A DNA stretch of 64,000 bases from Marinospirillum celere (GTDB lineage: Bacteria > Pseudomonadota > Gammaproteobacteria > Pseudomonadales > Halomonadaceae). A program made the position numbers and the translations under genes. Position 1 is the first letter of the stretch; each line of letters starts with the position of its first letter. Location of the stretch: the NCBI RefSeq assembly GCF_900112235.1, contig NZ_FOLH01000001.1, forward strand, positions 806,001-870,000, read 5' to 3'. Below, in pieces: positions 56,610 to 64,000 of the stretch. The notes beneath the pieces are model-generated. The model saw only the letters and a program-made list of their open reading frames with translations. It searched no databases and was not told the DNA's origin.

Positions 56610-57989
56610 ATGAGCAGAGTCCGTATTGAAAAAGATAGCCTGGGTGAACTGGAAGTTCCCGCTGAAGCCCTTTGGGGCGCTCAGACCCAGCGTGCCATCA
56701 ACAACTTTCCGATCAGCGGCCAACCCCTGCCGGAAACCTTCATACGGGCTCTGTTACTGATCAAGATTGCAGCGGCAAAAACCAATGCCGAGCTGGGCAT
56801 CCTCACCCGTGAACAGGCCGAAGCTATCGAAATCGCGGCTGATGAGCTTCTGGGTGCGGAAGACCTGATGCGCCACTTCCCGGTGGACGTGTTTCAGACG
56901 GGTTCAGGCACCAGCAGCAATATGAACGCCAATGAAGTTCTGGCTCACCTGGCCAGCAACACTCTGGGCGAAAGCATCAGCGCCAATGATCAGGTGAATG
57001 CCAGCCAGAGCAGCAATGATGTTATTCCCACGGCCATTCACGTCAGTGCGGCCATCAGCCTACAAGAAGAACTTCTGCCTGCCCTCTTCCATCTGGAAAA
57101 GGTCTGCATGGACAAGGCCGCCAGCCTGGCGGATCAGGTAAAAACCGGGCGTACCCACCTAATGGATGCCATGCCGGTTACTTTTAAACAAACCCTGGAA
57201 GGCTGGGCCGCGCAAATTCGGGCCAATATCCAGCGCCTGGTCAGCCTGCAAGCCCAAATCCAGGAGGTTGCACAAGGTGGCACTGCAGTAGGCACCGGTG
57301 TTAACGCGCCAGCTGACTTCGCTAAAATTTTTAGCCGCCATCTCAGTGAGCAAACAGGCATCAATTTTGTGCCAGGCGACAACCTTTTTGCCCTGATCAG
57401 CACTCAGGATACTGCGGTCAGCCTTTCCGGTCAGTTAAAGACCACCGCCGTCAGCCTGATGAAAATCGCCAATGATTTACGCTGGATGAACTCCGGCCCC
57501 CTGGCAGGCCTGGGTGAAATCGAACTGGAAGCCCTGCAGCCTGGCTCATCGATCATGCCAGGCAAGGTCAACCCGGTGATTCCCGAAGCCGTAGCCATGG
57601 TGGCAGCCCAGGTAATGGGCAAGGATACGACCATTACCATCGCCGGCCAGTCTGGCAATTTTGAATTGAATGTGATGCTGCCGCTGGTTGCCAGCAACCT
57701 GCTCGACAGTCTGCAACTGCTAACCTCGGCTAGTTACCTGCTGGCTGACAAGGCCATAACCAGCTTTAGCGTTCGCGAAGAGCGTATTCAGGAAGCCTTG
57801 AACCGCAACCCCATCCTGGTTACTGCCCTGAACCCGATAATAGGCTATGCCCGCGCCGCAGAGATTGCCAAAAAAGCCTACCAGGAAGGACGCCCGATTC
57901 TGGATGTAGCTGAGGAACAAACCGATATTTCCCGTGAAGAGCTGGAGCGGCTACTTGATCCAGAAAAACTGACACGTGGTGGCGTTTAA
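56610..57989 (+). CDS. fumC: Fumarate hydratase class II
   Basis: Iron-independent fumarase of the citric acid cycle. The 459-residue protein has the fumarase/aspartase signature GSSIMPGKVNP, the substrate motif SSNDVIPTAIHV, and GQSGNFELNVM. It starts two bases after metG and is therefore cotranscribed. Ends convergently, overlapping a frameshifted gene on the other strand by four bases. The enzyme lacks Cys cluster residues and so is oxygen-stable. Confidence 0.95.
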   Translation: MSRVRIEKDSLGELEVPAEALWGAQTQRAINNFPISGQPLPETFIRALLLIKIAAAKTNAELGILTREQAEAIEIAADELLGAEDLMRHFPVDVFQTGSGTSSNMNANEVLAHLASNTLGESISANDQVNASQSSNDVIPTAIHVSAAISLQEELLPALFHLEKVCMDKAASLADQVKTGRTHLMDAMPVTFKQTLEGWAAQIRANIQRLVSLQAQIQEVAQGGTAVGTGVNAPADFAKIFSRHLSEQTGINFVPGDNLFALISTQDTAVSLSGQLKTTAVSLMKIANDLRWMNSGPLAGLGEIELEALQPGSSIMPGKVNPVIPEAVAMVAAQVMGKDTTITIAGQSGNFELNVMLPLVASNLLDSLQLLTSASYLLADKAITSFSVREERIQEALNRNPILVTALNPIIGYARAAEIAKKAYQEGRPILDVAEEQTDISREELERLLDPEKLTRGGV

Positions 57990-58586
57990 CGCTCAACAAC
58001 CACCCAGGTAGACCATAGGGGGTAGCCGCTGACGTCCAGCCCCATTTCTCGCAGCCATTCAGCTGTTTTCAGATTGGACTGATGCAGTAACCAATACCTT
58101 TTTGGGTAGGGCACAAAATCCATTTGGCGCAGTTCACTGAAGGTTATTTCAACTTCTTCTTCATCAAAATAAGCATCCAAGCGCTCTTGAAGGGCTTGTA
58201 CCTTAGTGGCTTCCGCTTCCAGACGATAAACATCAGACGCTAAATAACTCAGGGCTTTCAAAGAAGAGACCTGCTCAAACTTCCACCCTACCAAGGCCAG
58301 AAGCCGTTGGCCAGAAAAGCACTGGAAGGGCTCTATACCCCTGATCGCGTCCTTCAACATACCAGCTCCAGTCACCATAACTGTAACGGACATAGCCGCC
58401 TGGAGTTGCACGCGGCAAGAGCAGACTGCTGTGAGTACCAAAATCCAATAACAAAATAAAGACAGGATTTTCCAGGGAATCGGGTTGGCTAATTTTTCCC
58501 GTACAGCCACTTGAAGCCAGTAGGACTAAGAGCAGTACTGTGGTTAAAGGTATACTTTTTGTTTTAACAAGAGAGCTCATTTTCAT
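57986..58586 (-). pseudogene. Frameshifted lipoprotein gene, unknown family
   Basis: Two open frames on the minus strand make one gene. The 5' part (58275-58586) encodes a lipoprotein signal (VLLLVLLASSGC) and FGTHSSLLLPRA...GYVRYSYGDWSWYVEG. The reading then passes into a second frame (57986 to about 58290) that encodes KFEQVSSLKALSYLASDVYRLEAEATKV and a tail ending STWVVVER. The switch lies near 58275-58310, in GGCCTTGGTAGGGTGG. The family is like DUF2459-type proteins in layout, but I cannot name it. Either a true recent frameshift or a sequencing error at the G-rich stretch. Confidence 0.75.
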
Positions 58587-58652
58587 CCCAATTGCTTGTA
58601 CTTCTTAACAGGATAAAAAAATAAAGCGTGGGATTCTATGAATTTTAGATAT

Positions 58653-58680
58653 AAAAAAACCCACCAGAAGGTGGGTTTTT
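58653..58680 (-). terminator. Rho-independent terminator after the cold-shock gene
   Basis: ACCCACC (58659-58665) and GGTGGGT (58670-58676) pair around AGAA, flanked by A-run and T-run on both sides. On the minus strand this terminates the cold-shock gene; it also works for plus-strand transcripts. It sits 22 bases after the cold-shock stop. Confidence 0.93.
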
Positions 58681-58702
58681 CGTCAAGCTGGATTACAAGT
58701 TA

Positions 58703-58906
58703 TTAGATAACTTGAATCTTAGCAGCTTGCTTGCCTTTAGGGCCAGTAGTCACTTCAAAAGACACACGCTGGTTTTCAGCCAGTGACTTGAAGCCATCAG
58801 ATTGAATCTCGGAGAAGTGAGCAAACAGATCGTCGCCACCGTTCTCAGGAGTGATGAAGCCAAAGCCTTTAGTGTCGTTGAACCACTTAACTGTACCAGT
58901 TTCCAT
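58703..58906 (-). CDS. CspA-type cold-shock protein
   Basis: A 67-residue single-stranded nucleic acid-binding OB fold. RNP1 KGFGFI and RNP2 DLFAHF are intact, with conserved [16 protein letters not shown] start. ATG at 58906 follows AAGG; the open frame goes six codons further but the family start is METGTVKW. Strongly terminated downstream. Upstream 180-base leader (58907-59090) contains an ATTCCC/GGGAAT hairpin (about 58952-58979) and no gene, consistent with a long, regulated cold-shock leader. Confidence 0.95.
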   Translation of the reverse strand: METGTVKWFNDTKGFGFITPENGGDDLFAHFSEIQSDGFKSLAENQRVSFEVTTGPKGKQAAKIQVI

Positions 58907-59090
58907 ATCGATAATACCTTTCAATAATTTAATAATCAGAACTTTTAGAAATGAATTCCCAAGCTCAATAATGCGGGAATCAAGCTAGGTCTAACAAAGG
59001 ACTGATCTTACCGATAGGACTCGATTACAGAACTGTCTAAACGCTGACTTGCTACCTACGAAACGAAGAATGCGCCTTTTCTGAACAAGA
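58907..59090 (-). promoter_or_regulatory. Likely long 5' leader of the cold-shock gene
   Basis: The stretch between the cold-shock ATG and the next gene holds no open reading frame of note. It is A/T-rich near the ATG, with AAGG as ribosome site and a hairpin formed by ATTCCC and GGGAAT. Long structured leaders are typical of cspA-type genes. The limits are only estimated. Confidence 0.35.
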
Positions 59091-59124
59091 GTCAAGCTAT
59101 TTATTTCATTATCTTTCAAAAGCT

Positions 59125-59724
59125 TCACCCCGCCCCTGCCGGTTTGGGAACCGCCCAGGCTGGTGGGCGATGGTAACGCTTCACCACCGAGGTTAAAGCC
59201 ATAAAGGCCAACAGGGATGCCAAGACCTGAGAAGGCGTTAAAAGCGCGAGAGCCAAAATCAAAATACCCAGGTCACCGATCAGTAAGGTAATGCTGGCAT
59301 GCCAGTTAAAACGTCTTTCCAGGTAAACAGCAAGAATATTGAGACCACCCAGGGATGCCTGGTGCCTAAACAGTAAAATCAGACCAAAGCCAACCAACAA
59401 GCCGCCCAGTGCCGATGCCAACAAAGGATGAATGGTCAACACCATAAAGCGACTCATCAATTCTGAAAGCAGTGACAAGAGCGCAATAGCAAAGAAGGTG
59501 CGCAGGGTGAAACCTGGCCCCAGGGTCCACCAAGCCAGAAGGTAAAAAGGCAAGTTCAGTAAAAAGAAAAGCTGACCAAAACTGAGATTGGTTACCTGAA
59601 TGAGCACCAAGCCCAGGCCTGCAGTGCCACTGATAAGCAAATGCGAAGCCTGCAGCAGGTGAATGCCCAGAGCGACCAATAAACAGCCTTCCACAATGGA
59701 AAGCCAACGATGTGTGGTTTTCAT
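59125..59724 (-). CDS. YitT family membrane protein
   Basis: A 199-residue inner-membrane protein with five to six hydrophobic segments. The family marks are the LLISGTAGLGLVLIQ loop near residues 30-44 and the GGLLVGFGLILLFRHQASLGGLNILA region (about 107-132). YitT/DUF161 proteins are of unknown transport function. It ends with a short hydrophilic Pro/Gly tail (PPAWAVPKPAGAG). No operon partner. Confidence 0.82.
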   Translation of the reverse strand: MKTTHRWLSIVEGCLLVALGIHLLQASHLLISGTAGLGLVLIQVTNLSFGQLFFLLNLPFYLLAWWTLGPGFTLRTFFAIALLSLLSELMSRFMVLTIHPLLASALGGLLVGFGLILLFRHQASLGGLNILAVYLERRFNWHASITLLIGDLGILILALALLTPSQVLASLLAFMALTSVVKRYHRPPAWAVPKPAGAG

Positions 59725-59888
59725 AGCAATCTACTTCCTGCTCAGTTACTTGTGGTAAACAGCAGAGTTAACAACCGCCACCTCTTTTGAAAGCAGCGAT
59801 ATCATCTTAAATGTAAGAAGTATACCTTATTTATTTCTATGTAAACCCATAAAAACAGATGATAAATGCACAAAAATAGCTCAACACA

Positions 59889-60356
59889 TCATTTGCTTGC
59901 TCTATTTTGACGCTGGTAGCGGGTTAAGAGTCGATCCAACTGGTTAGAAAATTCACGTCGGTCAGCCTGACTCAAAGCCGCGGGTCCACCAGTATGCACA
60001 CCACTGGAGCGCATAGTATCCATGAAATCACGCATATTCAGACGTGCCTTGATGGTATCCAGAGTGTAGAGCTCCCCCCGTGCGTTCAAAGCCAACCCCC
60101 CTTTATCAATCACCTCCGATGCCAGAGGAATATCACTGGTAATCACCAAGTCACCCGCTTCTACCCGCTTTACGATTTCATCATCAGCAACATCAAACCC
60201 TGAAAGAACCTGAATTGCTGATATCCACTCAGATTTCGGCACTTTCATGGGTTGATTCGCCACCAAGATCACTGGCAGCTTCACCCTTTCCGCAGCTTTA
60301 AAAAGAATTTCCCGAATTACAACCGGGCAGGCGTCTGCATCAACCCAAATTTTCAT
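59889..60356 (-). CDS. yaiI: YaiI/YqxD family (DUF188) protein
   Basis: A 155-residue PIN/NYN-like fold protein recognised by [22 protein letters not shown] at the N-terminus, [17 protein letters not shown] and the SGVHTGGP motif. The acidic residues near the start suggest metal-dependent nuclease activity, not proven. Divergent from the DNA glycosylase gene. Confidence 0.92.
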   Translation of the reverse strand: MKIWVDADACPVVIREILFKAAERVKLPVILVANQPMKVPKSEWISAIQVLSGFDVADDEIVKRVEAGDLVITSDIPLASEVIDKGGLALNARGELYTLDTIKARLNMRDFMDTMRSSGVHTGGPAALSQADRREFSNQLDRLLTRYQRQNRASK

Positions 60357-60400
60357 TTATCATTCCAAACTATTATTGAGAAAGGGGAAGTTTAACTCAG

Positions 60401-60916
60401 ATGCAGCCAATCAACAGCTTTCCTCCCGTTGAGCCCAGCCACTGCCAAGTCTTGATTCTGGGTTCCATGCCTGGCAAGGCCTCCTTGCAGGCAACCCGCT
60501 ACTACGCTCATCCACGTAATACTTTTTGGCCGATCATGGCGGAGCTTCTGGAATTTTGTCCAAGCCTGGATTACAAGGCACGCTTGAAGGCTTTAACAGA
60601 CCAGGGAATAGGCCTTTGGGATGTGATGCACAGCTGTGTGCGCTCTTCCAGCCTGGATGCAGATATTTTGGAAGCCTCAATCGAGGCCAATGATTTTATT
60701 GGTTGGTTTCAGCGCCATCCAGAAACCCAGGCTATTTTCTGCAATGGCGGCAAAGCCTGGCAAAGTTATCGCAAATATGTGCAGCCTGATTTGCCGACAG
60801 CTCACCGCCAGCTACCAGTTATTCAGCTTCCTTCAACCAGCCCCGCCCACGCCAGACAAGGCTTTACTGAAAAACTTAGCAGCTGGCGACAACTGCTCGA
60901 CTATTTGGATCACTAA
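60401..60916 (+). CDS. Family 6 (HDG-type) DNA glycosylase
   Basis: A 171-residue uracil-DNA-glycosylase superfamily enzyme. [26 protein letters not shown] near residues 21-46 and the LPSTSPAHA motif near 143-151 match hypoxanthine-DNA glycosylases, which remove deoxyinosine and related bases. The active-site Asn is at HPRNTFW. The stop codon overlaps the chemoreceptor stop by four bases, convergently. Confidence 0.88.
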   Translation: MQPINSFPPVEPSHCQVLILGSMPGKASLQATRYYAHPRNTFWPIMAELLEFCPSLDYKARLKALTDQGIGLWDVMHSCVRSSSLDADILEASIEANDFIGWFQRHPETQAIFCNGGKAWQSYRKYVQPDLPTAHRQLPVIQLPSTSPAHARQGFTEKLSSWRQLLDYLDH

Positions 60917-62607
60917 AACTTGTAACGCCTAACCAGCTCATCCAACTGGTTGGCAAGCCCAGTCAGCTTTTGTGTTGTGCTACTGGCCTGACGCGTTCCT
61001 TGAGCCGTCTGTTCAGTAATGGCCACTATCTGGTGAACGTTTTGGTTAATCGTTTCTGAAACACTGGTTTGCTCTTCAGCGGCACTAGCAATCTGCGCAT
61101 TCATATTGTTGATGGTATTTACAGCCTGCCCAATACTGACTAAAGCCTCGTTAACCAAGCGAGCTTCTTCAGTGGTTGCTTTGCTTCGCTCACTAATCGA
61201 GCCAATTACTGTGACTGCTTTTTGGGCTCTCTGCTGCAGGCTTTCGATCATTCTCTGTATTTCTTCAGTGCTTTCTTGGGTGCGACTAGCCAGGGTTCGA
61301 ACTTCATCAGCAACCACTGCAAAACCGCGTCCCGCATCTCCTGCTCGCGCAGCCTCTATAGCTGCATTCAAGGCCAGCAAATTGGTCTGTTCGGCAATTC
61401 CTCGAATAACATCCAAAACGCCTCCAATATTTTCAGAGTCCTTGCCCAGCTCTTCAATAACACTAACACCCTGGCCTACCTGCTCTGAAAGGCCACCAAT
61501 GACCTGAATGGCCTGTTTGAGAACACCCTGAGCATCAGTAACCTGGCCTTCAGCCTGGTTAGCTGCATCCGAAGCTTCACTGGCACTGCCCGCGACTTCC
61601 TGGGCAGCGGCTGTCATTTCATTCATAGCAGTAGCTACCTGGTCACTTTCTTCCTGCTGGCGAGCAACACCCGTTTCAGCTTCCTGCATAATCTTATCCA
61701 GTTGAATAACAGATTGATTAAGCGTTGATGTAGAACCATGCACCTGCTCTACCAGGTCGCGCACCTGATCGGCAAAGGTATTAAAAGCCCTGGCAAGTTG
61801 ACTTAGTTCGTCTTTACCACTGACTTCAAGTCGTTTGGTGAGATCTCCATCACCACTGGCAATACCATTCATGGCTGCAACTGCTGATTTCAGGGGACGA
61901 ATAATACTTTTCACAACCAGTAATGAAAGGAAGGTAATCCCAGCCAAAACCACAATAGAAGTCACCAGAGAACCCAAAATAGCCTCCTGCAGAGAAGCAG
62001 CCACCTGGGCATCCATCGCTTCAATTTTGTTTTCCAGGCCATCAATCCAAAAGCCCGTACCTAGGATAACCCCCCAGGAATCCAACATTTCTGCATAACC
62101 CAGTTTGGGTTCAATAGTATCCGTATCCAGGTTTTCCCAGCTGTAGGCAACAAAATCACCACCGGACTGAGCAGCCTCAATTAATTCACGAATCAGGTAG
62201 CTACCTTCAGGATCACGAAAATCCAAGAGGTTGCGGCCTTCAAGCGATTGATTAACACCGTGCATTTCATTAACGCCCTGGGTGTCATAAACAAAGAAGT
62301 AGCCTTCGCTACCCGCATCATCAAAACGCAGTTGTCTGAGAATCTCATAGGCCTCTTCGCGCAAGGTAGTATTCGTAGCGGAACCCGGCTGTTCGTAAAG
62401 ATGCTGAATGGCAGTTCTGGCCAACTCCAGATAATTTCTCAATTCAGCACGCTTTTCCCTTTCCATTTCCTCAGCAAACTCAGCAACCGCTTCTTCGCCT
62501 ATTGCTCGTGCTTGAAAAAGGTTATAACTGGTTAATACCAAAGTCATTAAGAGCAAAGGTACTAAAGTGAGCAGCAAAACTCTTACCTGGATAGTGAGGC
62601 CTTTCAT
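60913..62607 (-). CDS. Methyl-accepting chemotaxis protein with Cache sensor
   Basis: A 564-residue transmembrane receptor: helix 1 (about 8-28), a periplasmic single Cache domain of sCache_2 type (about 45-185; [31 protein letters not shown]), helix 2 (about 200-222), HAMP and a cytoplasmic MCP domain with the tip [27 protein letters not shown] at 62607 is preferred since AAAGG lies eight bases before it. sCache_2 receptors often bind small organic acids or amino acids. No che genes nearby. Confidence 0.94.
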   Translation of the reverse strand: MKGLTIQVRVLLLTLVPLLLMTLVLTSYNLFQARAIGEEAVAEFAEEMEREKRAELRNYLELARTAIQHLYEQPGSATNTTLREEAYEILRQLRFDDAGSEGYFFVYDTQGVNEMHGVNQSLEGRNLLDFRDPEGSYLIRELIEAAQSGGDFVAYSWENLDTDTIEPKLGYAEMLDSWGVILGTGFWIDGLENKIEAMDAQVAASLQEAILGSLVTSIVVLAGITFLSLLVVKSIIRPLKSAVAAMNGIASGDGDLTKRLEVSGKDELSQLARAFNTFADQVRDLVEQVHGSTSTLNQSVIQLDKIMQEAETGVARQQEESDQVATAMNEMTAAAQEVAGSASEASDAANQAEGQVTDAQGVLKQAIQVIGGLSEQVGQGVSVIEELGKDSENIGGVLDVIRGIAEQTNLLALNAAIEAARAGDAGRGFAVVADEVRTLASRTQESTEEIQRMIESLQQRAQKAVTVIGSISERSKATTEEARLVNEALVSIGQAVNTINNMNAQIASAAEEQTSVSETINQNVHQIVAITEQTAQGTRQASSTTQKLTGLANQLDELVRRYKF

Positions 62608-62828
62608 CAAGTTCACCTTTTATATAGTTTTAGAAAGAGCTTAGCAGCCCTCCGAATTTTTACTAAGTGCTCTTAAGAATTTGAGCGCAAACTAAAACCC
62701 CATTGCTGCCTGAATACACTAGCTGAATGTATGCAAAATATACTTACTAGAGGGGTTGGTAGATGGGTGACCGATATGATCCCAAGACTAGAGCAAGTCT
62801 AGCTAAAGCACATTGCACAGTCTTACAA

Positions 62829-62862
62829 GATAAAGGCCCACTGGAGTCAGTGGGCCTTTATC
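62829..62862 (-). terminator. Terminator after the NSS transporter gene
   Basis: GATAAAGGCCCACTG (62829-62843) and CAGTGGGCCTTTATC (62848-62862) form a perfect 15-base stem with loop GAGT. It lies 70 bases after the transporter stop, and before the chemoreceptor start. The rest of the gap 62608-62931 (about 325 bases) holds no gene; I see only a short AGACT/AGTCT stem (about 62783-62800) besides this hairpin. Confidence 0.85.
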
Positions 62863-62931
62863 AATAAAAGCTCTTTGGATCAGGGCATACCTCTAAGTAC
62901 AGGTGCAGCCCTAATTTTTCATAGGCTCAGC

Positions 62932-64000
62932 TTAGGCAAGCAGGTTGTACAAGAAGACACCAGCAATACCCAAGGGAGTCACATATCTCAGCACAAACAA
63001 GAAGAGGTCGCGTGTACTTCCTTGCAAGGCCAATTCCTGATCCAGGGTTTCACGGCGCAGTGCCCAGCCAGCAAAGAGTGCAATCGCTAGGCCACCCAAA
63101 GGCATCATCAAATTGGAAACCATAAAGTCAAAGATGCCAAAGATATTGCGGCCATCAAAGCCTGGAATAAAGGCCAGTGGATGAACGTCTGCCCAGATGT
63201 TGAACGACAACACCGTGCCGATACCTACAAACCAAATGGTTACACCACCCAGTAAAGCACCTTTTAAACGACTGATGCCTTTACGCTCTTCCAGCCACTC
63301 AACCACAGGTTCCAGCATGGAAATGGCTGAAGTAACTGCGGCCATGGCCAAGAGAATAAAGAAGAGGGTGCCAAAGAAGCCACCACCCGCCATTTGACCA
63401 AAGGCCAAGGGCAGTGTCTGGAAGATCAAGCCTGGACCTTCACCCGCTTGCAAGCCTTCTGCAAAGACCACCGGAAAGATCGCCAAACCAGCCAAAAGGG
63501 CAACGACCACATCCAAAAGGGCAATGGTTAAGGCGGTTTTAGGAATGTTGACGCCATCTGGCAGGTAAGAACCATAGGCCATCATGACACCAATACCAAT
63601 ACTCAGGGTAAAGGCAGCATGTCCCAGGGCAACCAGTACACCTTCAGCGGTTAAACTGGAAAAATCAGGCATGAAAAGGAAGGCAACACCACGGCCAAAT
63701 TCACCTGTTGTCATGGCATAGCCAACCAGCACCAGCAAAAGCACAAACAACAAAGGCATTAACCAGGTAATGGCCTTTTCCAAACCTTCACGCACACCCC
63801 GGGCCACGATGAAAACCACCAAGACCATAAACAGACTGTGCCAGAAAAGCATGGCACCTGGGCTGGACAGAAGACCACCAAAGAGGGCACCTATGGCATC
63901 CGTATCAGCACCGAGGAATTCACCGCTCGCCGCATGGCCTACATAAACCAGTGACCAGCCACCGATAACCGCATAAAAGGAAAGCACCAGAAAGGAAGCG
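62932..64000 (-). CDS. Sodium-dependent (NSS family) transporter, 5' end missing
   Basis: Over 350 residues of a neurotransmitter:sodium symporter-type protein, with at least ten membrane segments. The unwound helix around FLMPDFSSLTAEGVLVALGHAAFTLSIGIG and MMAYGSYLP, plus ILLAMAAVTSAISMLEPVVEWLEER, match bacterial members such as TnaT and LeuT relatives. The frame stays open to the right edge, so about 80 N-terminal residues lie outside the window. Substrate, probably an amino acid, cannot be fixed. Confidence 0.92.
   Translation of the reverse strand, partial: ASFLVLSFYAVIGGWSLVYVGHAASGEFLGADTDAIGALFGGLLSSPGAMLFWHSLFMVLVVFIVARGVREGLEKAITWLMPLLFVLLLVLVGYAMTTGEFGRGVAFLFMPDFSSLTAEGVLVALGHAAFTLSIGIGVMMAYGSYLPDGVNIPKTALTIALLDVVVALLAGLAIFPVVFAEGLQAGEGPGLIFQTLPLAFGQMAGGGFFGTLFFILLAMAAVTSAISMLEPVVEWLEERKGISRLKGALLGGVTIWFVGIGTVLSFNIWADVHPLAFIPGFDGRNIFGIFDFMVSNLMMPLGGLAIALFAGWALRRETLDQELALQGSTRDLFLFVLRYVTPLGIAGVFLYNLLA

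Noticed and set aside
1-64000. CRISPR arrays, insertion sequences, prophage, tRNA or rRNA genes
   Set aside because: None of the required repeats, transposase, integrase or RNA signatures were recognised on either strand.

Overview
This window is a chromosomal segment of a Gram-negative gammaproteobacterium. The evidence is a complete ybgC-tolQRAB-pal-cpoB envelope operon, the gammaproteobacterial order aspS-yebC-ruvC-ruvA-ruvB-ybgC-tolQ, BtuB/TonB-type outer-membrane uptake, LysR and HypT-like regulation, and several chemotaxis and c-di-GMP proteins. Protein style (acidic Pal linker, NSS-type sodium transporter, BASS transporter, YghU, HutZ-like protein, BdlA-like receptor) suggests a marine or salt-tolerant Oceanospirillales-type bacterium. 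I cannot name the genus from the sequence alone. No tRNA, rRNA, CRISPR array, insertion sequence or prophage was seen, so this looks like stable core and near-core chromosome.

Layout. 1-6.6 kb is a B12 salvage locus: cobO (minus), then a consensus-like promoter, a cobalamin riboswitch and a tightly packed btuB-btuF-btuC-btuD-cobT operon (plus). 6.7-9.1 kb holds a single-domain response regulator convergent with uvrB. 9.1-13.6 kb is a three-gene envelope operon of unknown function (barrel-like secreted protein, LPP20-like lipoprotein, PEGA protein) preceded by a near-perfect CRP-type site, followed by a degenerate HD-GYP protein. 14.9-27.3 kb is one long minus-strand block: yciK, cpoB, pal, tolB, tolA, tolR, tolQ, ybgC, ruvB, a DUF2007 gene, ruvA, a TRIC/YadS membrane protein, ruvC, yebC, aspS, fmdB. 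Two hairpin-rich spacers interrupt it. 27.4-36.3 kb carries a HypT-like LysR regulator, an M23 endopeptidase, proS, a heme-c-type diguanylate cyclase, small membrane proteins and an atypical protein kinase.

36.3-49.5 kb contains a DUF3750 protein, a pair of putative carbonic anhydrases of two unrelated classes, rlmD, a methyltransferase/BASS transporter pair, yghU, a tartrate-dehydrogenase-like enzyme, a MATE exporter, a BdlA-like soluble receptor, an ABC exporter and an orphan periplasmic protein. 49.6-64 kb contains a HutZ-like protein, a FrnE-like DsbA protein, the bkd branched-chain keto acid dehydrogenase genes, metG-fumC, a frameshifted lipoprotein gene, a cold-shock gene with a strong terminator, YitT, YaiI, a family 6 DNA glycosylase, a Cache-HAMP chemoreceptor, and an NSS transporter cut by the right edge.

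The most promising less-described items are the adjacent CsoSCA-like and iota-class-like carbonic anhydrase genes (37.1-38.6 kb), the three-gene envelope operon (9.3-13.6 kb), the cyclase with a periplasmic CxxCH motif plus five cytoplasmic cysteines, the CobT variant with an altered active-site loop, and the HD-GYP protein that has lost most metal ligands.
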